The notes under the pieces are model-generated. The model was not told the origin of the DNA and did no database searches. It was given only the letters and a program-made list of their open reading frames with translations. A stretch of 64,000 bases of DNA, taken from Candidatus Eiseniibacteriota bacterium. GTDB taxonomy: Bacteria; Eisenbacteria; RBG-16-71-46. Positions 1 through 7,466 of the stretch are shown one piece after another; within the stretch, counting starts at the first letter, position 1, and each line of letters opens with the position of its first letter. The stretch spans positions 1-64,000 of the forward strand of contig JACRIW010000048.1 of NCBI GenBank assembly GCA_016215625.1, in the 5' to 3' direction. A program made the translations under genes and the position numbers.

Positions 1-801
1 GAGCGTGCGGTAGTTCGCGTTCACCCACGGCATCAGTTCCTCCGTCATGAACTTCAGGTACTCGGGGGATCTGCCTCCGCCTCGAGGGCCGCCGTTTTCC
101 CAGGTGTACTCGTCCACGCGCGCGGATGTGTTCGGGATCCCGACCAGGATGACCGGCGGGATCCGGTGGGCGCGGATCAGCCCGTCGGCCGCCTCGTCCG
201 CGCGCCATTCCTGCCCGGGAATGAAGCTCGTCGCGCCGTCGAAGACGTTCTGTCCGTCGTGGAAGTAGACGACGGGATAGCGCCTCGTCACGTCGCGCTC
301 GTAGGCCGGCGGGAGCCAGACGAGGATGTCGCGCGAAGCCACGTGCTTCGAGACGAAGAGTTCGTGGCGCCTGAGCGTTCCGGTGATGGTGTGTTCGCGC
401 GAGGCCGGCTTCTCGGTCTGGTCGCGCCACGCCGCGACCTTCACGCGCACGGTGTCCTCACCCCCGCTCGCGGTGGCGCGCCGGTTCGCCAGCTCTCCTC
501 CCTGCGCATCCTTCTCGACGCTGTCCCAGCTGCCGCGCGTGACCTTGAACTCGAAGGCCGTCCCCGCGGCCAGCTCCAGCGAGCCTCGCCACAGACCGTC
601 CTGCCCGCGAACGAGCGCCAGGCCCGTTCCGCTCCAACTCCCCAGTTCGGGCCGGTCGCCGGAAAGGTGCAGCACGCCGGCGGCGGGAGTGCGGGCCGGG
701 ACCTCGACCACGAAGCGCACGGCGGCATCCGAAGCGCCGGTCGTCGAGAACGTCATGAGCAGCACGCCGAGGGCCACGATGGAACGCGGCGGCTGGGTCA
801 T
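1..801 (-). CDS. CBM-like domain plus putative esterase (partial, 3' end outside window)
   Basis: Only the first 267 codons are present and the frame is open to the window edge. Residues 1-27 are a signal peptide. About residues 28-110 look like a starch/glycogen-binding (CBM20/48-like) beta-sandwich, with the pattern LSGDRPELGSW then FEFKVTRGSW. From about residue 140 the protein matches the Fes/EstD putative esterase fold: DILVWLPPAYE, YPVVYFHDGQNVFDG and ILVGIPNT are typical of this alpha/beta-hydrolase branch. The catalytic GxSxG serine lies beyond the window, so activity cannot be judged. The ATG overlaps the stop of the upstream lipoprotein gene (ATGA), so the two are translationally coupled. 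The substrate is unknown; an exported carbohydrate or siderophore esterase is the family expectation. Confidence 0.8.
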   Translation of the reverse strand, partial: MTQPPRSIVALGVLLMTFSTTGASDAAVRFVVEVPARTPAAGVLHLSGDRPELGSWSGTGLALVRGQDGLWRGSLELAAGTAFEFKVTRGSWDSVEKDAQGGELANRRATASGGEDTVRVKVAAWRDQTEKPASREHTITGTLRRHELFVSKHVASRDILVWLPPAYERDVTRRYPVVYFHDGQNVFDGATSFIPGQEWRADEAADGLIRAHRIPPVILVGIPNTSARVDEYTWENGGPRGGGRSPEYLKFMTEELMPWVNANYRTL

Positions 802-1145
802 CGCGGCACCTTGGTGACCTTGAGCGTGACCTGCGTGTCGGACCCGAGGTGCAGCAGGCTCGGATTGCGCACGATGAGCTTGCCCTCTCCGTCGATCCGG
901 CAGCGGCTGCGCCACTTGCGCACCGGGCCCGTCCCCGGGCAGTCGCAGCCTTGCCACTGGACCGAGGCTCCATCCCCACCGGCGGTCATCTCGACCTGGT
1001 AGGTGCCAGCCTTCAAGGGGAACTCCCACTTGCCACCGTCCTTGAGGAGCCCCTTGTTGTCCACGACCACGCGGGAGCAGCCCGAGAGCGTGATGAGGAC
1101 CATCGAAAGCACGAGAGCGGGTACGGCCATTGTCTTGCGGCGCAT
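798..1145 (-). CDS. Small lipoprotein of unknown function
   Basis: This 115-residue protein has a type II signal peptide: MRRK, a hydrophobic stretch and the lipobox LSGC. The mature part is short and beta-rich, with a CDCPG segment and no domain I recognise. The ATG at 1145 was chosen because a strong ribosome-binding site (AAGGAGGA) sits a few bases upstream; the frame stays open further upstream but lacks such a site. Its stop overlaps the start of the CBM/esterase gene, so it probably acts in the same envelope pathway. Function not recognised. Confidence 0.75.
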   Translation of the reverse strand: MRRKTMAVPALVLSMVLITLSGCSRVVVDNKGLLKDGGKWEFPLKAGTYQVEMTAGGDGASVQWQGCDCPGTGPVRKWRSRCRIDGEGKLIVRNPSLLHLGSDTQVTLKVTKVPR

Positions 1146-1489
1146 GACCTTCCTCCTTGAGCGTTGCGCGGCATCTTGCCACAGGTCGCGTCGGATCAAC
1201 GAGCGATTCAGCCCGCGCCCATGCCTGCCGAAACCAGTATGCGACTGGATTCGCATGGGCGTGAGACCGCAACCGAGGACATTCCGCTGAGGGCGAGATT
1301 GCGTTCTTCAATCTTCCGCACGCCGAAATGCGATGGACGCGCGACCGCCGCGGCCTCAACTGCAGGCGCAGCAACGATGGCGATATTGGCCCCGCGGTTG
1401 CAGGGCAGGGTGGGTCCCCGTCCGTTGCGGACGTGTACCGCCGTGGACCGTCGAGCTTCTCGCTTCAAACCTGATTCGGAGTACTCGCC
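1146..1489. other. Divergent intergenic region
   Basis: This 344-base region lies between the minus-strand lipoprotein gene and the plus-strand pilin operon. Apart from the sigma-54-like element at 1387-1402 and the ribosome-binding sites at each edge I see no gene, repeat or RNA structure. I looked for a c-di-GMP (GEMM) riboswitch because of the pilus genes and found no match. Confidence 0.6.
1387..1402 (+). promoter_or_regulatory. Sigma-54-like -24/-12 promoter for the pilus operon
   Basis: The sequence TGGCCCCGCGGTTGCA has the invariant GG (1388-1389) and GC (1400-1401) at the spacing required by RpoN and otherwise fits TGGCAC-N5-TTGCA well. It ends 87 bases before the first pilin start. 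Sigma-54 control of pilin genes is established in Pseudomonas, Geobacter and Myxococcus. No RpoN or activator gene is in the window, so this rests on sequence and context only. Confidence 0.5.
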
Positions 1490-1915
1490 ATGACGGCACC
1501 GCATCACTCCAACAAGGGATTCACGCTCCTCGAGCTGATGATCGTGCTCGTGGTGTTGGGCGTCGTCGCGGCCATGGTGGCTCCGCCGGTGGCCGGCATG
1601 CTGCGCTCGAGCCGGCTCGCGGGCGCCACGAACACGCTGGTCTCCGACATCTACTACGCGCGCTCCCTGGCCAACCAGCAGCGCCGCACGTTCACGATTC
1701 TCTTCACCGACAGCGTGCACTACACGCTCGCCCGCACGTCGCCGGCACAGGTGTACCGCACGCGCGCGCTGCCGCGCGGGGTCCGGGCGACGGCCACCGA
1801 CACCGTGACCTTCTACGCGTGGGGGCTCACCGAGCCCGTCGCGGTGACGCTCCGTGCCGATTCCAGCTCGCGCGTGCTGCGCGTGGGCGCGAACGGGAGT
1901 GTGACCCGTGACTGA
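1490..1915 (+). CDS. GspH/FimT-type minor pseudopilin
   Basis: This 141-residue prepilin has a class III signal: a short basic leader, NKG before the cleavage site, then FTLLELMIVLVVLGVVAAM with Glu at +5. The rest fits the GspH/FimT fold (a helix followed by a small beta domain). It is expected to sit in the inner membrane and prime assembly of the type IV pilus tip. It is the first gene of a pilus-tip operon and its last bases overlap the next start by 8 bases. GGAG lies upstream of the ATG. A type II secretion GspH is the alternative, but the PilY1 gene downstream favours the pilus. Confidence 0.88.
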   Translation: MTAPHHSNKGFTLLELMIVLVVLGVVAAMVAPPVAGMLRSSRLAGATNTLVSDIYYARSLANQQRRTFTILFTDSVHYTLARTSPAQVYRTRALPRGVRATATDTVTFYAWGLTEPVAVTLRADSSSRVLRVGANGSVTRD

Positions 1916-2270
1916 CCGCACGATGCGACGCATGGACGGATTCACGCTCATCGAGGTCATGGTCGCCCTCGTCTTCATCGCGATCGGCGTGATGGCGCTC
2001 TCCGGACTGCAGACGCGCTCGTCTTCCGACGTCTACCGCACGGGTCGCCAGTCGCGAGCGCTCACGGTGGCACAGGAGCGGCTCGAAGTCGCGCGTGCCG
2101 GCGGCTACGACGCGCTCGCGCCCGACACGGGTTCCGTCGACCAGTTCGACTACATCACGAGCATCGCCGACGTGAACCCGACCCTGCGCAGCGTCACCGT
2201 GACGGTGCGCTGGCGGGAAGGGCTCGACACGACGTCCGTGCGACTCCAGACGCTGGTGGCGGACCGATGA
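1908..2270 (+). CDS. pilV: PilV-type minor pilin
   Basis: This 120-residue prepilin is cleaved before FTLIEVMVALVFIAIGVMAL, which carries the +5 Glu. After the helix, the stretch around residues 40-60 resembles the PilV pattern in which the remainder of the helix runs into a short C-terminal domain. PilV works with FimT, PilW and PilX to form the tip complex that carries PilY1. The start overlaps the end of the upstream pilin gene and its stop overlaps the PilW start (ATGA), so all three are translated together. Confidence 0.85.
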   Translation: MTDRTMRRMDGFTLIEVMVALVFIAIGVMALSGLQTRSSSDVYRTGRQSRALTVAQERLEVARAGGYDALAPDTGSVDQFDYITSIADVNPTLRSVTVTVRWREGLDTTSVRLQTLVADR

Positions 2271-2860
2271 CGGCGCGCAGGCAGGGTCCCGATCGATGCT
2301 CGGGCGGCTTCTCGCTCGTCGAGCTGATCGTCACGATCGCCATCCTCGCGACGGTGCTGCTGGTCGCGAGCAAGATCCTGATCGGCTCGAACCGCATGGA
2401 GCGGAACACGGCGGAACGCGCGGACGTCCAGGCCGCGGCCCGCCAGACGTTGTTCCTCATGACTTCGGAGATCCGCCAGGCCGGCGCCGATCCGAGCAGC
2501 CCGCCCGTGGGCATCGTCGGCATCGTGTCCGCCGACTCGGTGCGCCTGCGCGTGCGCGCGGACCTGAACGGCAACGGCACGATCCAGACCGCCGAGCCTT
2601 CGGAGGACGTCACCTATTCGTGGAGCGACACGTCGGGCGTCATCTCCCGCGATCCGGGAACGGGCGCGATCCCGCTCCTGTCCGGTGTCACGTCCCTTCG
2701 GGTGCGCTACTTCGACGCCACGAACACCGAGATCACGGCGCTGCCGCTCAGCACCACCGACGCGGCACGCGTGCGCTCCGTCGCGCTGAGCTTCACCTCC
2801 GCGAGCGGGAGCGCGCAGCCGCTCACCCTTTCGACCCGCATCACGCTCCGCAACATGTAG
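2267..2860 (+). CDS. pilW: PilW-type minor pilin
   Basis: This 197-residue prepilin has a 16-residue leader, the GG/FSLVELIVTIAILATVLLVAS cleavage region and +5 Glu. The sequence TLFLMTSEIRQAGADPS after the helix is typical of PilW, where the helix is followed by a conserved 'EIRQAGA' turn and a beta-rich globular domain. It is a minor pilin of the tip complex. Its start overlaps pilV by 4 bases; 40 bases separate it from the next gene. Confidence 0.87.
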   Translation: MTARRQGPDRCSGGFSLVELIVTIAILATVLLVASKILIGSNRMERNTAERADVQAAARQTLFLMTSEIRQAGADPSSPPVGIVGIVSADSVRLRVRADLNGNGTIQTAEPSEDVTYSWSDTSGVISRDPGTGAIPLLSGVTSLRVRYFDATNTEITALPLSTTDAARVRSVALSFTSASGSAQPLTLSTRITLRNM

Positions 2861-2900
2861 TCAAGGCCGCGCGCGTGCGCGGCCGGGAGGAACCGACCCG

Positions 2901-3347
2901 ATGGACCGACGACTCGACGACGAACGCGGCGCCGCACTGGTGATGGTGCTCGGCGTGCTGGCCGTCCTGGCCGTGCTCGCCGCGATCGCCATCACGATCG
3001 TGACCTCGGAGAAGAAGACCGCGCTCTCGGACTACACGAACCAGCGCTCGTTCTACTCCGCCGACGCGGCGAGCGAGGCCGGCGTGAACTGGATCCAGCG
3101 GCAGACGAGCCCGCCGTCGCTGGTGGACACGCTCAGCCACGTCTTCAAGGCGAACGAGTACGTGACGCTCGAGGGCGACAATCGCTACCAGTACGACGTC
3201 ACGTACACGCGCAAGCGGTTCCGTCCGGGCTGGAGCGTGGAATACAAGGACTACGAGTACACGGTGGACGCGCGTGGCGCGAGCGCGCAGCAGTCGGAGG
3301 CGGCCGTCCAGGTCACCGCAACGCGCCTGTATCGGGAGGGTTACTGA
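2901..3347 (+). CDS. PilX-like minor pilin
   Basis: The 148-residue protein starts with a short acidic leader, ERG, then AALVMVLGVLAVLAVLAAIAI. This matches the PilX N-terminal type, which lacks the usual F+1 and Glu+5. The next segment (SEKKTALSDYTNQRSFYSADAASEAG) is the PilX pattern in which an A-rich helix is followed by 'AxxAAEAG'. It sits directly before pilY1, as in Pseudomonas and Geobacter, and probably anchors PilY1 to the minor pilins. The rest of the globular domain is not recognisable. Confidence 0.82.
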   Translation: MDRRLDDERGAALVMVLGVLAVLAVLAAIAITIVTSEKKTALSDYTNQRSFYSADAASEAGVNWIQRQTSPPSLVDTLSHVFKANEYVTLEGDNRYQYDVTYTRKRFRPGWSVEYKDYEYTVDARGASAQQSEAAVQVTATRLYREGY

Positions 3348-3349
3348 CC

Positions 3350-6052
3350 ATGCGCAAGAACGCGAAGATGCAGGTGTGGGGACTCGTCCTCGCGGCGCTC
3401 GCGAGCATGCACGCGACGATCGCGGGCGCGGTGTGCGACGTGCCGCTCGTCATCAGCACGGGCGGCGGCGAAGCGAACGTCATGATCCTTCTCGACAACT
3501 CGGGCAGCATGAACGAGGTCGTCTGGCACTCGGCCTACAACCCGAACACGAACTATTCGGGCAACTTCGACCGCACGCAGACCTATTCGATCTCCTCGGA
3601 CGGCACCTATTCCCCGCGCAGTTTCAACCGCCGCTGGGCGACCACTCCGACCGCGTATCTCGTCAACAGCGACGGCGGTTACGACGGCGACTACCCGGGC
3701 AACTACCTCAACTGGATCTTCTACAACGCGACGACGGCGCAGCGAGCCGCGATTCCGACCGTCACGCGCATCCAGGCCGCGAAGGCCGCCGTGAACGCGG
3801 TGTTCGCCTCGAGTTCGAGCGTCCGCTTCGGCATGTACAAGTTCAACGGGGGCACCGGAGGCACGAAGGTGGCCGACGTCGGCACCCCGATCGCGACGAT
3901 CCAGGCGAACATGGCGGGCATCAACGCGGATTCGTGGACGCCGCTGGCCGAAACCATGGTCAACATCCTCGACTACTACAAGACCACGGGAGCCGGCGCC
4001 CCCATCGTGGCGAGCTGCCAGCGCTCGTTCGTCGTGATCGTGTCCGACGGTCACCCGACCCAGGATCTCGATGTCCCGGCCTACCTGCGCGATTACGACG
4101 GTGACGGTCTCGACCCGGGCAACTGCACGAGCCTCGGCGCGCCGTTCGGCAACAGCTACAACTGCTCGCACTACCTCGACGACGTGGCCACGTACATGTA
4201 TCGCAACGACCTTCGCCCCGACATGGACGGCATGCAGAACGTGGCGACCTTCGTCATCGGGTTCGGCATCAACGCCCCCATTCTCCAGCTCACGGCGGAC
4301 AAGGGCGGCGGCGACTACTACAGCGTGAACAGCGTCGAGGGGCTCGGCGCCGCGCTCACGGCGGCGTTCAGCACGATCGAGACCCGCATCTCCTCGGGCG
4401 CGGCCGTGTCGGTCGTGTCGGCCGAGGACCGGACCAGCAACCGTCTCTTCCGTGCGCGCTACGAGTCCCAGACCTGGCGCGGCTTCGTCGAGTCGTTCGA
4501 ACTCCCCTACCACGCGGGCAGCCAGCCGCTCTGGGAGGCCGGGTCGCAGCTCGCCTCGCGCGCGACGAGCTCGCGCTCGATCTTCACGTCGACGACGGGG
4601 ACGGACAGCTACACCTTCACCGCGACGAACGCCGCCACGCTGCGCACGCTGCTGGGCGCGGCGGACAACACCGAGGCCGCGAACATCATCAACTTCACGC
4701 GGGGCGACTCCATCGCGGGCTACCGGAGCCGCAACGGCTGGCGTCTGGGCGACATCGTGGATTCGGCGCCGATCATGGTCGGCAAGCCGACGGGATTCAC
4801 GTCGCTCAACAACTACGCGGCGTTCCGGTCCGCGAATGCCAACCGCACGGAAGCGCTCTACCTCGGGGCCAACGACGGCATGCTGCACTGCTTCAACGCG
4901 GCCGACGGCTCGGAGATGTGGGGCTACGTTCCGAAGCTCATGCTGCCGCGTCTTCGCGAACTGACGTCGCCGACCTACTGCCATGCGTACTACGTCAACC
5001 TGTCGCCGATGGCGTTCGACGTGTACACGAGCAACGCGTGGCGCACGATGCTCGTCGGCGGATACGAACGCGGCGGGTCCGGCCTCTTCGCGCTCGACGT
5101 GACGAGTCCCGAGCATCCGTCGGTGCTCTGGGACGTGTCGATCCCCGCGCTCAACAACAGCTGGAACGTGCCCACGCTCATCCGTGACCGCACGCTCAAC
5201 AAGCACCTCCTGCTCGTCGGCACCGGGCTCGTGGGCGGCTCCGCGCAGACGAACCTGCTCGCCGTCGACCCCGCGAGCGGCAGCGTGGTCACGACGCTCG
5301 CCCTGGGCTCGCCGGTCACCTACAACAAGACCACGCGTGCCACGTCGATCGACGTCAACTTCGACGGCTACGACGACCTCGCCTACCTCGGCGATCTCAA
5401 GGGCCGGCTCTGGCGCGTCAATCTCCAGGCCAATCCGTGGACCGTGAGCCTGCTCTTCGACTGCGGCAAGCCGATCCAGGCGGCCCCGGCCGTGACGATG
5501 GACGCCGTCGGACGGCCGATGGTGTTCTTCGGCACGGGCCAATACCTGTCCGTCTCAGACGTCGCCACGACCACGCAGCAGACGATCTACGCGGTGACCG
5601 ACTGGGGCACGGGCGCGACCGTCTCGACGTCGGACCTCGCGGACCAGACCACCACGCTCCATTCGATCACCAGCACCCAGAAGGGCTGGTACGTGAACAT
5701 GGTCGAGCACTCGGGCGAGCGTGTGACGCGCGCGCCGGCGCTCATCGCCGGCACGCTCTACGTTCCGAGCTTCCTGCCGAACACGGACGCCTGCGCGGGC
5801 GGAGGGCAGTCGTGGCTCTACTCGCTCGACTACAACGACGGCTCCGCACCCGACCACGCGACCGAGACCGAGAACAACGTGCTCACGGGGCGCGTCCAGT
5901 CCATGGGCGACGGCATCCTCGCCGACCCGTCGGTCGACCTCGTGAACGAGGCGCTCGTGCTGCAGTCCTCGAACGCCGTGCTGCTGACCCACCAGATCAA
6001 CACGGGGCTCCGCAAGATGGCGGTGCGTTCGTGGCGCCAGATGTTCCGGTGA
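3350..6052 (+). CDS. pilY1: PilY1-type pilus tip adhesin with VWA domain
   Basis: This 900-residue exported protein has a signal peptide (about residues 1-27) and, directly after it, a von Willebrand A domain with a MIDAS motif, D49-N-S51-G-S53. The C-terminal half (about 430-870) is the PilY1 beta-propeller. It carries the calcium loop DVNFDGYDDLAYLGDL followed by KGRLWRVNL, the family hallmark. PilY1 caps the pilus and controls extension/retraction, adhesion and surface sensing. The gene starts two bases after the PilX-like stop. It is shorter than Pseudomonas PilY1 (about 1,160 residues), mainly because the N-terminal region before VWA is absent. Confidence 0.92.
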   Translation: MRKNAKMQVWGLVLAALASMHATIAGAVCDVPLVISTGGGEANVMILLDNSGSMNEVVWHSAYNPNTNYSGNFDRTQTYSISSDGTYSPRSFNRRWATTPTAYLVNSDGGYDGDYPGNYLNWIFYNATTAQRAAIPTVTRIQAAKAAVNAVFASSSSVRFGMYKFNGGTGGTKVADVGTPIATIQANMAGINADSWTPLAETMVNILDYYKTTGAGAPIVASCQRSFVVIVSDGHPTQDLDVPAYLRDYDGDGLDPGNCTSLGAPFGNSYNCSHYLDDVATYMYRNDLRPDMDGMQNVATFVIGFGINAPILQLTADKGGGDYYSVNSVEGLGAALTAAFSTIETRISSGAAVSVVSAEDRTSNRLFRARYESQTWRGFVESFELPYHAGSQPLWEAGSQLASRATSSRSIFTSTTGTDSYTFTATNAATLRTLLGAADNTEAANIINFTRGDSIAGYRSRNGWRLGDIVDSAPIMVGKPTGFTSLNNYAAFRSANANRTEALYLGANDGMLHCFNAADGSEMWGYVPKLMLPRLRELTSPTYCHAYYVNLSPMAFDVYTSNAWRTMLVGGYERGGSGLFALDVTSPEHPSVLWDVSIPALNNSWNVPTLIRDRTLNKHLLLVGTGLVGGSAQTNLLAVDPASGSVVTTLALGSPVTYNKTTRATSIDVNFDGYDDLAYLGDLKGRLWRVNLQANPWTVSLLFDCGKPIQAAPAVTMDAVGRPMVFFGTGQYLSVSDVATTTQQTIYAVTDWGTGATVSTSDLADQTTTLHSITSTQKGWYVNMVEHSGERVTRAPALIAGTLYVPSFLPNTDACAGGGQSWLYSLDYNDGSAPDHATETENNVLTGRVQSMGDGILADPSVDLVNEALVLQSSNAVLLTHQINTGLRKMAVRSWRQMFR

Positions 6053-6063
6053 AAGGAGCGATC

Positions 6064-6501
6064 ATGCGCAACCGCATTCTGTCCACCCTGCTGCTGCTGA
6101 CCGTCGGGGTCACGATCGTCGCCGCACCCGCCGATGCGCAGTTCGACAAGCTGCGCGGGAAGCGCCGCTCGTCGCGCCCCCCGGGCCCGGTGGCGCCCGC
6201 CTACCCGACGTTCGCCGCGACCGGTGAATGGGGTGGCGTCCTCAGCGGGGAGATCGTCCTCAACGGACGGCCCTATCGCATCGCACCGAGCGCGGCGATC
6301 TACGAGGTCGGCCGCGGGCCCATGCCCGTCGGCACGTCGTACGCGAACCGCATGCTGTTCGTGACCGGATTCGAGAGCTCGACCGGCTCGATCGTCACGA
6401 GCGTGATCGTCCGTCCGGCGCGCGACGTCGCCCTGGGGGGAACGGACGGCTCGATGTTCATCAAGGTGCGTCCCATCGATTCGCCGGGGAATCCCCAGTG
6501 A
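6064..6501 (+). CDS. Exported protein of unknown function in the pilus operon
   Basis: The 145-residue product has a clear signal peptide (MRNRILSTLLLLTVGVTIVAAPADA) and a basic linker (KLRGKRRSSRPPGP). A small beta-rich domain follows from about residue 60. No family is recognised. The ATG at 6064 follows AAGGAG eight bases upstream, only 11 bases after the pilY1 stop, and the end overlaps the next gene (GTGA). Its place suggests a periplasmic or surface accessory of PilY1, but that is inference from context. Confidence 0.72.
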   Translation: MRNRILSTLLLLTVGVTIVAAPADAQFDKLRGKRRSSRPPGPVAPAYPTFAATGEWGGVLSGEIVLNGRPYRIAPSAAIYEVGRGPMPVGTSYANRMLFVTGFESSTGSIVTSVIVRPARDVALGGTDGSMFIKVRPIDSPGNPQ

Positions 6502-7400
6502 AGCGTCTCCGGGCGATCGCGCTCGCGGCCCTCGCGGCGACGTCCTGGGGATGCGCTCCAAAGGCGACCCCGGGGCTGGCCGCTCGCGCTTCGGATGCGG
6601 GGCTCACCGGAGTCTTGCTGGCTCCGGAGCGGCCCTTCGTCACCTCGACGCTCAGCGCTCGCCTCGGGCACGAGGTCCAAGCCCCGGCGGGCACGCGCTG
6701 GGAGTGGCGCCGCAACGGGGCGCCGGTCGCAGGCGTCGATGAGCCCACGCTCGCCGCGGGTCAGTTCCGCCGCGGGGACCGCATCCAGGCGTGTGCGGTG
6801 CTGCCGGACGGGCGCCGAGCGGAGAGCGCCGAGGTCACGATCGAGAACTCTCCCCCTCACCTGACGCGCGTCCACGTGATCAACGCGAGCGGCGCGCTCG
6901 AGGCCACCGTCGAGGCGCTCGATCCCGACGGTGACGCCACGTCCGTTTCCTACCAGTGGTATCGCAACGGCCAGCCGGTTGCCGGTGCGAATGCCGCGCG
7001 CTACTCGGCGAGCGCGGCCTCGTTCGGGGACAAGGTGGCCGTCGAGGTCGTCGCCCGCGACGGGCAGGCGGAGTCCGCGCCACTGCGCGCCGATCCCGCC
7101 GCGCTCGACAATCGCGCGCCCATGTTCTCGTCCACGCCGGCCAATCCCACCGCGGACGCGCCGGTCTACCGCTACCAGGTCGCGGCGAGCGACGCGGACG
7201 GAGACGCACTGACGTACGCGCTCGTGAGCGGCCCCGCCGGCATGACCGTGTCACCTTCGGGTGCGCTCGAATGGCCGCTGCCTCCCGCGGCCGACCGCAA
7301 GGGTGAGTACCGTGTCGTCCTGCAGGCGTCCGACGGCAAGGGCGGCGACGTGACGCAGGAGTTCACGCTCCGGCTCGGCATGCCCAAGCGCGCGAACTGA
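6498..7400 (+). CDS. Lipoprotein with Ig/cadherin-like domains
   Basis: The 300-residue protein starts at a GTG that overlaps the preceding stop. It has a lipoprotein signal, ending in the lipobox-like TSWGC. Two Ig-like repeats follow, each with the pattern 'WxRNGxPVAG...PTL' then 'YQWYRNGQPVAG'. A cadherin/dystroglycan-type domain completes it (about 215-300: 'ASDADGDALTYALVSGPAGM'). The acidic DxDGD loops suggest calcium binding. As last gene of the pilus operon it may present an adhesive or structural partner for PilY1 at the surface. A strong terminator follows. Confidence 0.78.
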   Translation: MKRLRAIALAALAATSWGCAPKATPGLAARASDAGLTGVLLAPERPFVTSTLSARLGHEVQAPAGTRWEWRRNGAPVAGVDEPTLAAGQFRRGDRIQACAVLPDGRRAESAEVTIENSPPHLTRVHVINASGALEATVEALDPDGDATSVSYQWYRNGQPVAGANAARYSASAASFGDKVAVEVVARDGQAESAPLRADPAALDNRAPMFSSTPANPTADAPVYRYQVAASDADGDALTYALVSGPAGMTVSPSGALEWPLPPAADRKGEYRVVLQASDGKGGDVTQEFTLRLGMPKRAN

Positions 7401-7416
7401 GGCGGTCCCGACGCAC

Positions 7417-7453
7417 GAAGAGGGGCGCCGGAACCACTCCGGCGCCCCTCTTC
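7417..7453. terminator. Bidirectional terminator
   Basis: A perfect 15-base-pair stem (GAAGAGGGGCGCCGG paired with CCGGCGCCCCTCTTC) with a 7-base loop is followed by a pyrimidine run. It lies between the convergent ends of the pilus operon (stop at 7400) and the FG-GAP protein gene (stop at 7467), so it should serve both. Confidence 0.85.
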
Positions 7454-7466
7454 TTCTTCCCCCGCG

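Noticed and set aside
1146-1489. Possible c-di-GMP riboswitch before the pilus operon
   Set aside because: I found no GEMM-type conserved core or tetraloop receptor; a sigma-54-like promoter explains the region better.
3341-5542. Long minus-strand open frame opposite pilY1 (about 730 codons)
   Set aside because: Its product is Arg/Val/His-rich without any domain, while the plus strand encodes a well-supported PilY1.
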